64,000 bases of DNA from contig JARWIR010000010.1 of assembly GCA_029959085.1 (NCBI GenBank), forward strand, positions 17,815,001 through 17,879,000, read 5' to 3'. Shown one piece after another: positions 33,734 to 42,305 of the stretch. Each line of letters opens with the position of its first letter. Within the stretch, counting starts at the first letter, position 1. The translations under genes were made by a program, and so were the position numbers. The DNA comes from Nemophila menziesii (lineage: Eukaryota; Streptophyta; Magnoliopsida; Boraginales; Hydrophyllaceae). The notes under the pieces are model-generated. The model saw only the letters and a list, made by a program, of their open reading frames with translations. It had not been told where the DNA came from and made no database searches.

Positions 33734-35043
33734 ATCGTGTAAAGAAGTCAAAGACAAGAAGAAATATCCCGAAGAATTGACAAATTAGATCTGCAAATCT
33801 AGAAGGTTGATGGTAATTGCTGATTTCGAGCTACTTAAACGTGGATTCAGCCTCTGAGTTGTAAAGAATATTCGTTCCTTATCGAGTTACGAAGAGTTAG
33901 AAAGTTGAATGAGTCAATTCGAAGTTAAATTGAGAAAGTTACAGCCGTTTTAGTGGAGGTTGTACACCAGTTACGGGATTTAGACTTAAAGAGTGGACTT
34001 GGGCCATTAATTATATCATCAATTCACTTAAAATAGCCCAAGTTCGAATTATTTAGTATAAATAGGCATTTAGACTTTATTTTACATACAACTCATATTA
34101 GCAAAGTCAGAAACGCCAGAGAGAATGTCAGAAGCTAGGAAGAGGAAGAAGCCAAGAGTTGGAGAATTCATCTTTTCCAAATCAACAGCCAAATCCAAAC
34201 TCCTAATTAGGTTTCTTTATTTTTTTCTGTAAACATGTATTTCCATTATGAGCTAAATTTTCCTTGTATTTGAGAATCACAAATTGGGTTGAACCCAAAC
34301 TAGATTAATCATTGTTTTTTCTGATTTAGGATTTAAGAATTTTATTTGAATTATTATTTTACGTTGGCTTTTATTTTATACTCATTTATTATCTTTAGAG
34401 TCATGAACTAAGGATAAGTTTTAGTATCTAGGCTATTCAATATAGTGGCGTATTGATCACCTTGACGGGGGGTTTAGATACAGAACCAAGTAATTACTGT
34501 TGGTATCCGCCAATGACCTTGACAGGCTTGACTAGCCAATAGCCAATGTGGTAAGTTTTAAATTTCCAAAAGTTGTTTTACTCACCCTGATGGGGTTTAG
34601 AAGACCGTAGGAGAGCTTTTAGGTCCACCCTGACGGGGGCTAAGAGACTTTAGAATCCCGACTAGCGTAGTAATAATGATTCAGCCCTTAAAAGAAGACA
34701 TTAATTAAGAAATTTTGAGGTGAAACCCTAACGTCACTCAAGTACTACTTCCTTCCTTGCGTCTACATCTTTCATTTACTTATTTTATTTCAGTTTAATT
34801 TACTTAGTCTTTAAGTTACTTTTGCATTCTAGTTATTAATCAAAAACCCAAAACAAACTTTCATATCATCTACTTTTTTCGTTATTGCAATTATTCCACT
34901 ATTTGATCCATACCTAAGTTGTACCTAATTCGTCGCTGCGAACGAATCCGACTTATCGGTTTTATTACTTGGACAACCGTACACTTGCGGTTTGTGTGTC
35001 CTTATCTTTTGCATTTTATTTTATAACACACAAGGACCCACCA
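33716..35043 (+). repeat. Right LTR, 5'-truncated
   Basis: It matches the left LTR from its base 213 onward and continues 562 bp further, to GGACCCACCA at 35043. It contains the repeated CCTGACGGGG-type boxes (near 34461, 34516, 34585 and 34623) and GTACACTTGCGG near 34978. Confidence 0.88.
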
Positions 35044-35048
35044 GATAG

Positions 35049-35689
35049 ACACGAACAAAATACAAATTTCGAGAAAGAAGTCGAAAGAAAAATGGATGAG
35101 AAAAACAAAAATTAAAATAAACTGATTTGAGGCTAAGGCACAAAAAATAGAGATGATTTTGTGTAAAAAATGAAATTTATATCACGAAAAGAGAGGAAGA
35201 TCAACTCAATGAACTAATATTTCTAAAAACCAAAAGCGGCACCGCAAAGTCACAAAAGAACGTATAGAAAGAGCCAAAAAACCAAACGGGGTAAAAGAGA
35301 GAGAGAGTATCAATGGTCGAAAAAACTGACATACGTGAGATTTGTTAATTCAGTTTATTCTATAACCGAAAAAGAAGATAAAGAAAAGAATAAAAAAGGA
35401 AAGCTACTAAAAATAGATAGAACGAAAAAATGAGGTAGCAAACTCTAAAAGAAAGGCGGAAAATGGCGGCAACTGAGAAAATGCCAGAGGAAATTAAATG
35501 GGTGGTTTTAGAGAGAAATTAGATAAAAAAAAGTTCAGTTAGATAGTCATTATTAAATTTCTTATAATACATAATAAATATAAAAACATAATCTGAGACT
35601 TGGAAAGTCATGAGATATTTTTTAATTCACTCTCCTATTCGGATTTTTTAAGGTAAGAAATTCTAGTTACAATAAAAACAAAATCTTCT
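35049..35689. other. A-rich intergenic, nothing recognised
   Basis: Purine- and A-rich sequence with no supported gene. Confidence 0.5.
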
Positions 35690-36085
35690 CAGAAGAAAAG
35701 TCTTAGATGTAGGATAATTAAGGTCATCGGCTGGGCCGTCATCTTGGCCATGAGATTAGCCCAGTATCTTTCTAATCGGAGTATGTCTTTCTACTCTGAC
35801 AACTTTGATTTAGTTCAAGGCATTAATAATAAGGCTAGATTTCATTAGAATTTTAAACCGCTTCTTTCGAAAATTTAGAGGTGGTTAGGTCGCAATCCTA
35901 GATGGAAAGACTTCTATCTAAACAGAACTTCCGCCAGTACAACGGATGCTTTAGCAAAATGTGCTAAACAGACTATTGACAATTCAGGATGGAGTGACAA
36001 TTCTTTAGTCTCATTTGATGTCTTTTTAAGTAATATTGGTTGTACTAAGTAGTTACTTTTCTTTTCTTATTGACAAAAAAAAAAT
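35690..36085 (+). pseudogene. 5'-truncated LINE tail (RNase H end) with poly-A
   Basis: The plus strand reads GWAVILAMRLAQYLSNRSMS, FYSDNFDLVQGI, a stop or two, then WKDFYLNRTSASTTDALAKC and SLVSFDVFLSNIGCTK. This is the C-terminal part of a LINE RNase H (RVT_3) domain and the ORF2 end. TAG is followed 30 bp later by a 10-A run at 36075-36084. AAAATCTTC occurs just before the fragment (about 35681) and after the poly-A (36081), a possible target-site duplication weakened by its A-richness. It is a typical 5'-truncated LINE insertion. Confidence 0.65.
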
Positions 36086-36259
36086 CTTCAAGATTATTAT
36101 ATCTCAAATTACTTATCACAAAATTTATTGTAAAATAATAATTAGGGTGAATGCCCAATAACCACCTGCTATCTTAGCAACTTGCCCATAAAAGGCACTT
36201 AAGGTAAATATACCTTAATGATACTGCTGTCTACTGTTGTCTGCTGCTGCTGCCAAGGG

Positions 36260-36657
36260 CGAGTAGTGGACTTGTGCAAGTACAATTTTTGTCAAGGGAG
36301 AGTAATGGGAGTGTTTCCCACAACTCGTGCAAGTACACTTTTGTAATGTATGGGCTAATGTTGAGTAATGGGAGTGTTTCCCACAACTCGTGCAAGTACA
36401 CTTTTGTACTGTATGGGCTAATGTTGAGTAATGGGAGTGTTTCCCACAACTCGTGCAAGTACACTTTTGTACTGTATGGGCTAATGTTGAGTAATGGGAG
36501 TGTTTCCCACAACTCGTGCAAGTACACTTTTGTACTGTATGGGCTAATGTTGAGTAATGGGAGTGTTTCCCACAACTCGTGCAAGTACACTTTTGTAAAA
36601 GGCGAGTAATGAGAATGTTTCCCAACACTCGTGCAAGTACACTTTTGTACTTTGTAA
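36260..36657. repeat. 63-bp tandem repeat
   Basis: Unit starts are at 36300, 36363, 36426, 36489 and 36552. Units 2-4 are essentially identical and unit 1 differs by one base (TAATG for TACTG). Diverged partial units flank them (36260-36299 and 36602-36657). Each unit reads GAGTAATGGGAGTGTTTCCC, then ACAACTCGTGCAAGTACAC. Because 63 is a multiple of three, long frames open on both strands; these are by-products. Confidence 0.95.
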
Positions 36658-36923
36658 GGTCTTAATGAGTTGACTTTCATCGAGCTGCAGCCTTTATATA
36701 CAATATAGCAATTATTGACTTAACACAGCTACTAATTACAACAAAACTCATCATACCAGATCTCTTTAAAAGTTCAATATTTATCACCCAAAACCAACAG
36801 TAGATCAATATTCTCCATATATCAAGAAAAAAAAATTATCTAAATATCGCATTGACTCAAAAAAAAAATTCACTAAATCCATGTGAAAGTTACTCCACAG
36901 AAACTTAATATTAGAAAAGAATA

Positions 36924-38275
36924 CTATAACTCCTTACAATGTAAATCAACTGAATTACTACTTTGTTGAAGTTTCATCAACAATTTATCACCGGAGATGC
37001 TAAATTTGTCACCCATATCTTGTGAAAAATTTGGTAATAGTTTTACCAAATCATCCTTTTCAGAAGAATTCATTATACACTGCAAAATTGTAGATTTAAT
37101 AGCCGAGTCAAGAACAACACCTTGTTCAGCCATTTTTTGAAGTAAAGAAATAATTTCATCCGTTTCACCTTTTAAACTATACCCTTTTAGTAAACTATCA
37201 TATACCGGAATACAAGGATTAAATCCAGAACCAATCATTTTCTCAAATAAGCTTTTAGCCTCTTCCATATTCCCTAACTTTGAAAATCTATTGATTAACA
37301 AAGAGAAAGTATACTCGTCTGGTTTTAAATGTTGTTGAATCATATCAACCATTAATTTCTTAGTAGCCTGAGCATCACCGGATTTAAAAGCTAAATCGAT
37401 TATAATATTATATGAAATATTATCTGGTTTAACATTACTAATAAACATCTCTTGAAACAACCTATTTGCTTGATCTACACTACCTTCTCTAGATAAAGCG
37501 GATAATAAAGCATTGTAATCACATATCCCTGGATTTTGTCCAATACTCACCATTTTTAAGAAAATTCCTTTAGCAATATTTAGAAGATTCAGTTTCGAAA
37601 ACCCGTTAATCATAGTACTGTAAGTAAATGCATCTGGATTTAACCCAAGTTCGAAAATTTGCTTCCATAAATTCATTGACTTTTCAACATTTCCGATCTT
37701 AAGATAAGCTGAGATTAGCATAGTGTTAGTTACTACATCGTTTAATTCATTTCTCATGATCATTTTTTGTTGAATATCTTCTGCTTCTTCTACACGACCA
37801 TCTTTACAAAGTCCTTGTATTAACGAAGTGTATGTACGGAAATCCGGGCCCACACAATTCTCATCGGTTAACATCTGATTGTAAAGCTTCAAAGCAGTAT
37901 CAACTTTTCCAGTTTCACAAAGTCCACGTACACATCCTAAATTCTCCAAATGATTTATAAGCTATATCAGATCAAAGAAAGTAATTAAAACATAAACTAA
38001 GTACAAGTTCAAGCAAATACCCATTATTCAGTTTTAGGTATATAGAACAAGGCTGTAAATTATTACACAGAGACCAATAGTGCAATTAATCCTTCGTTCA
38101 AAACCAATATGTAATTATCATTAAGAGAATAAACGAACAATAATGAAGTATTGAAACATAACAGTAAACATCTAAGATCAACCAAATAGCAAAATTAAAT
38201 CATGAAAATAGAACTAAGTTGGGCAGTAAGATTATGAGAAAAAGGGAGAATAATTGTTACCATTGCTTCACATGT
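36924..38275 (-). pseudogene. Captured P-class pentatricopeptide repeat protein, C-terminal half
   Basis: The minus-strand frame from about 37970 down to a stop at 36924 encodes one partial and seven full 35-residue PPR motifs (for example FRTYTSLIQGLCKDGRVEEA and DEYTFSLLINRFSKLGNMEE), then a C-terminal tail ending HCKEL. P-class PPR proteins bind RNA in organelles. A TAG directly before LINHLENLG matches a splice acceptor. About 300 bp upstream DDDPTTCEAM ends at a GT donor (38270) and joins in frame, but a stop lies further upstream. The N-terminal half of a normal PPR protein is absent. It lies inside the Pack-MULE, so it is a captured, truncated copy whose frame is still open. Confidence 0.75.
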
Positions 38276-38330
38276 TGTTGGATCATCATCAAAAAATCAA
38301 AAATCTCATCAAAAAATCGTAAAGGGTTGT

Positions 38331-38562
38331 TGGATCATCATCTTCATCTTCTTCAAGTAGGGCATGGATAGGTGCAGCACTAGTTAAAGCTACTAGAACA
38401 GCTGAATTAGATATGTTATCCTCTTCTTCTTCTTCAGAGCTTGATCATCAATCAAAACCCATCTCCGATGTAAATTTAGGGTTTTTTGAACGGTCTATCT
38501 CTGCCGCCGGAGCCGCCATACTCTCTACTATCCTTGTTAACCCTCTTGATGTTGTTAAGGTA
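38331..38562 (+). pseudogene. Captured exon 1 of a mitochondrial carrier (SLC25A39/40, MTM1-like)
   Basis: The plus strand reads SRAWIGAALVKATRTAELDM, a Ser-rich stretch, then LGFFERSISAAGAAILSTIL and NPLDVVK, ending at AAG|GTAGCT, a good splice donor. The P-x-D-x-x-K signature after a small-residue-rich helix is the first repeat of a mitochondrial carrier, and the flanking residues resemble the MTM1 / SLC25A39-40 branch linked to manganese or glutathione handling. No further exons follow; the sequence runs directly into an S5-like piece on the other strand. It is a fragment inside the Pack-MULE. Confidence 0.7.
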
Positions 38563-38660
38563 GCTCAATTACTCTCCCACCTTTAACAACTTTAGTAACC
38601 CTCCTAACTTGAATTACTTTTTCTTCAAACGAATCTTTAATCTTATCTTTCTTTTTTCCC
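38556..38660 (-). pseudogene. Captured fragment of plastid ribosomal protein S5
   Basis: The minus strand reads [20 protein letters not shown] then VVKGGR. It matches the start of the conserved S5 domain (typically FEEKV-[VI]-Q-[VI][10 protein letters not shown][KR]), a core part of the small ribosomal subunit RNA-binding fold. The match ends after GGR, overlapping the end of the carrier fragment on the other strand. Upstream sequence (to about 38830) may be the acidic N-terminal region of the same gene but is frame-shifted. Only this part of the gene is present. Confidence 0.6.
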
Positions 38661-39179
38661 AAACCCAATTGTTTTCTTCACTTTGGAATCCATATCCATT
38701 TTCGGCAATATTGGGTTGAAACTTTCAAAAGAAGACAAGTAATCTTCTTCTCCTGTAGAAACAGTCTCAAATAGGTGATGGTGATATGAAGAAGAAGAAA
38801 GGGAGAGAGCGGCGATGGGATGATGTAATGTAAGGGTAGAATAGGAAAATAAATTAAAATATGTGCCTTTATTGGGTATGAAATAGCAGCTGGGGTGAGG
38901 GGGCATTTTTTTTTAATTTGAGGTGTTTTATGGGCATTAATCCTAATAATTATATGATTTCTCTAGAAAATTAATTATATGATTTATCCAGAAATCTTAG
39001 CTTGTGCATCTAAAGGTTATTTACGTTAAATGAAGTAAAACTATTTTTTTAAACTTTCATTGTTCAATATATAATTAAATTCCCATTATATAAACCTAAA
39101 TTAACAAGTCCTTAATCTTGGTGGCCCTAGGATACAAAATAGATCGCACAATTTTTAACTTTAGGTTGATGCATTTTTT

Positions 39180-39564
39180 TTCTACATGACTAAATATTTG
39201 ATGTTTTATGCAACCGACTTAAATATTTGTTGCCTTCCAAGGCGTAATATATACATCAAAGCCAAGGAAGGGTGTAACTTCCTGCAAGTATACGGATCGT
39301 TGACAAGTAATAAAAGTATGTCCAGAAATGTATCGTCTCCCAAAGGATTATTAGTGTTAACTCGATGTATTTCATAGGGTGGAAATAGAAACTTTGGTCG
39401 AGGGTTTGGGGGCAACCCCCATGATTTTTCATTGTTTCTCCAAGAAGTAAAGAAACTACTCAAATAACTTTGGTTGAGTGTTTATCATGTAATGAATATA
39501 TCTCCCTTAACTCATAGTTAGCTTTATGTCTTAAGAGCCTTTAGCTATTCATCAAGGATGAATT

Positions 39565-39640
<76 letters not shown>

Positions 39641-39860
39641 AAGAGCATGTTTCCTTCCAATAACCCTCCTTAGATGCTCGATTCGGTCTGCTCCCGTTAA
39701 GTAAAGAAATACAATTCTCGATCGGCTACTGGATCATTGTTTTCTGTAACAATAAGAATATTCCATTAGCTAATATCCAGGGATTCATTGACCACTAATC
39801 AAAACTCTTGCATTATATACTGAATAAATACAAAATACCTACTACTCTATCTCCTAGTCT
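39180..39860 (-). repeat. Possible old gypsy LTR relic
   Basis: CCTGCAAGTATACGGATCG near 39281-39300, followed by TTGACAAGTAATAAAAG, resembles the reverse complement of the U5-side motif of many plant gypsy LTRs. No ends, target-site duplication or partner LTR could be found. The (AT)n tract sits within it. Confidence 0.35.
39567..39638. repeat. (AT)36 microsatellite
   Basis: An uninterrupted AT dinucleotide run of 72 bp. Confidence 0.98.
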
Positions 39861-40031
39861 AATTATACAATATTTAAATAATTGAAAAATATTGGAACTG
39901 ATTTTTCAGTTTTACTTGAAACATCATGATCCATAATTGAAAGAACTATATGTGAAAAACAAAAGAATGGCCTATATTTGAGGACTAAAAAGAAAATTTG
40001 CACATAGATTAATAATATATTAGTAACTCAC

Positions 40032-40152
40032 TTGCATTATAAGAACATATGGATCTTTACTATTGTGCTCAATAAGATGAGATTCCTCACATCGAATCTC
40101 TAAAGATGAAGCATAATCCTTGATTAAAGTAGCTACACCGTTGGCTTTCAAC
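40032..40152 (-). pseudogene. Isolated exon-like segment
   Basis: The minus strand reads LKANGVATLIKDYASSLEIR then CEESHLIEHNSKDPYVLIMQ without a stop. It ends at CAA|GTGAGT (a consensus donor) and is preceded by TGGTTCAG or TTACAG, both possible acceptors after a pyrimidine-rich stretch. Codon use looks like a plant exon. I do not recognise the protein and see no neighbouring exons, so it may be a relic or a captured exon. Confidence 0.35.
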
Positions 40153-40499
40153 TGTAACTGAACCAGACCAACCATTTAAGAATTACCACATCATCATATG
40201 ACATCATAAAACTACCGTATATAATATAAGAAAAATAAAGAGATTTAAAGAATATGCCTTATACACTCATAATCTTGATGGAACACTGTTTAATTTGTAG
40301 TTCGAAGTCATATATGACATACATCAATAACTATATTATCATTGTTAAATTATAAAGTATACCTACAATTTACAAACTATATGATCAACACGACCAAAAT
40401 AAACACCAATAAGATAGCACAAAGCATGAACTATGATCAACACAAACAAAATAAACACCAATATCATTCCCAAATGTTCCACCAAAAAATCAATTCACA

Positions 40500-40830
40500 C
40501 TAATATTTCCTTGAAAAAAATTGTACTATACTTCCCTCTATTCTACAAAAAAATTCACCGTACTTCCCTATACTATGCAGAATTGCACTACTAAACCCTT
40601 TAATATGTGTCGTATTACACCATATAATCTATTGATATAAAAAAAACTATAAGTCCCCACATTGTACAAAAATTGCACTGAATCTCTTTATATTATGCAA
40701 AAATTGCACTATATATCACAGACTATGTAATATATTGCACCATACGAAAATTGCAATATAAGGCACTGATTAAAGACTATAAGTGCTTATATTATGCAAG
40801 AATTGAATCTTAATTGAATTTTGTACTGAC
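40500..40830. repeat. Degenerate short repeats (TATGCAAAAATTGCAC)
   Basis: The motif [TA]-rich + TATGCA/GTACA + AAAATTGCACTA recurs about six times at 35-60 bp spacing. It looks like an internal or subterminal repeat of a DNA transposon, but no termini were found. Confidence 0.4.
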
Positions 40831-41089
40831 AGTGTTGATGAGAAGCTCATTTCCAACTATATAAGATGCGTAAAATGATCAGCTCTTGAATATCCAGCTC
40901 GTGTCCTAATGATTAGAGTAAATTGGATAAATATATGATATGTTTATATATTTTGATGATTTAAAATATTCATGAGACATCATTTTTAGGTGCATTATAT
41001 TAATTGTTAAGGTATTATTCTCCATTAACCGATAATTCGTAATTCTTGCCTTGATTTATATATTTATTAATTTTAAATCATTTTTGATA

Positions 41090-42305
41090 GAGTAAATGCC
41101 TCGTTTACCCCTGGGGTTTGGCCCGTTTGATAGTTTACCCCTCATAGTTTAAAATGCGACTGGCGACCCCCTAATGTTTATTTTCATGACTTGTTTCCCC
41201 CTGTTAACGTTTTTCGTCCAAAAACACCGCTAAGTGTCACGTGCCTGGCACATGCCTGCGTTTTTAATATTTTTTATTCTTAATTCGTTTTAATCAATTA
41301 ATTAACTTAATCCAAGTTTTTTACAAGGGAAAAATAGGTATTTAATAATAGTTTTAATATTATTAAACATAAATAATAACATAAAATAAAAACCCACCCA
41401 ATCACATTTAAAACCCTTCATCTTCTTCTCTCTCACAAGCTCAGATTCATCTTCAATCATCAACAATGGAAGGAGCAGCCACATCACAAGCAATCTCATG
41501 AATCGGGCTTGCAGGACTAGCTATTATGGGCCAAACCTAGCCCTCAACATCGCTGAAAAAGGCTTCCCAATCTCCATCTACAATCGCACTACCTCAAAAG
41601 TCAATGAAACCCTCGATCGGGCTCATCGTGAAGGCTCGTATCCCTTAACCGGAACTTACAACCCAAAAGATTTCGTCCTCTCAATTAAAAAACTTAGATC
41701 CATTATCATTCTGGTCAAAGATGGTGCCCCCGTTGACCAAACCATCTCCGCTCTTGCAGCCGATATGGAGCCCGGTGACACCATCATCGATGGTGGAAAT
41801 GAATGGTACGAAAACACAGAATATCGTATAATCAAAGCTAATTCAAAGGGTCCCCTCTACCTCGGAATGGGTGTCTCCGGTGGAGAAGGTGCCCGGAACG
41901 GACCCTCGCTAATGCTAGGTAGGTCCCACCAATCATATCTCAACATTAAAAACATTCTTGAAAAAGTCGCCGCCCAAGTTTAAGACAGACCTTGCGTCAC
42001 TTTTTTTTATAATTTTATTATTTATATTTAATAATATTAAAACTATTATTAAATATCTATTTTTCCCTTGTAAAAAACTTGGATTAAGTTAATTAATTGA
42101 TTAAAACAAATTAAGAATAAAAATATTAAAAACGCAGGCATGTGCCAGACACATAACACTTAACGATTTTTTTGGACGGAAAACGTTAACAGGGGGCAAC
42201 GAGTCACGAAAATAAACATTAGGGGGGTAACTAGTCGCATTTCAAACTATGAGGGGTATACTGTCAAACTGGCCAAACCCAAGGGGGTAAACGAGGCATT
42301 TACTC
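41090..42305. mobile_element. Pack-MULE with 6-phosphogluconate dehydrogenase fragment
   Basis: Long inverted repeats of about 300 bp (41090-41393 and 42001-42305) start GAGTAAATGCCTCGTTTACC and match at about 90% by eye. The flanks TTTTTGATA (41081-41089) and TTTTTTGTA (42306-42314) agree at 7 of 9 positions, as expected for an ageing 9-bp Mutator-type TSD. The roughly 610 bp between the repeats is GC-richer host-gene sequence, and no transposase is present. It lies inside the solo LTR and is therefore younger than that LTR. Confidence 0.85.
41394..41999 (+). pseudogene. Captured 6-phosphogluconate dehydrogenase, N-terminal third
   Basis: After a CT-rich 5' UTR-like stretch, ATG at 41466 begins MEGAATSQAIS, then TGA at 41499 where CGA (Arg) is expected (a CpG-type change). 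The NAD(P)-binding domain follows: IGLAGLAIMGQ, a +1 base near 41530, then NLALNIAEKGFPISIYNRTT, IIDGGNEWYENTEYR and LGMGVSGGEGARNGPSLM, which lacks one Glu of the usual SGGEEGARNGPS. At VAAQV a TAA precedes DRPCVT and then the inverted repeat. The enzyme belongs to the oxidative pentose phosphate pathway. This copy lacks the all-helical dimer domain and is not functional. No introns are visible, consistent with plant genes of this family having few or none in the coding part. Confidence 0.9.

Larger units (their letters stand above)
26222..35043 (+). mobile_element. Ty3/gypsy (Athila-like) element with complementary LTR losses (TSD GATAG)
   Basis: GATAG occurs immediately before TGATATCTCC (26217-26221) and after GGACCCACCA (35044-35048). 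Inside are gag, protease, RT, RNase H, integrase, a palindrome array and the start of an env-like ORF. The left LTR lacks its 3' third, the primer-binding site and the gag start. The right LTR lacks its first 212 bp, and the rest of the env-like ORF and the purine tract are missing with it. Shared LTR parts differ by about 5-7% by eye. Stops, frameshifts and a lost catalytic Asp in integrase show it is dead. Confidence 0.92.
36145..38943. mobile_element. Pack-MULE carrying parts of three host genes (TSD TAATAATTA)
   Basis: A perfect 9-bp duplication TAATAATTA lies at 36136-36144 and 38944-38952. The ends are inverted: GGGTGAATGCCCA on the left, and GGATTAATGCCCA on the reverse complement of the right, with further similarity inward (CACCT, AAAGGCAC). 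A 9-bp TSD with such ends is the hallmark of Mutator-like elements. No transposase is inside. It carries a PPR gene part (minus), exon 1 of a mitochondrial carrier (plus), a plastid S5 part (minus), and a 63-bp tandem array near its left end. Confidence 0.85.

Noticed and set aside
36260..36657. CRISPR-like array
   Set aside because: Repeats are head-to-tail without unique spacers, and the DNA is plant nuclear.
36215..36680. Cys/His-rich and other long ORFs on both strands
   Set aside because: They are products of the 63-bp tandem repeat, whose unit is a multiple of three. No start context or homologue supports translation.
41302..41499. Minus-strand ORF in the Pack-MULE
   Set aside because: It is the antisense of the terminal inverted repeat and the captured 6PGDH leader.
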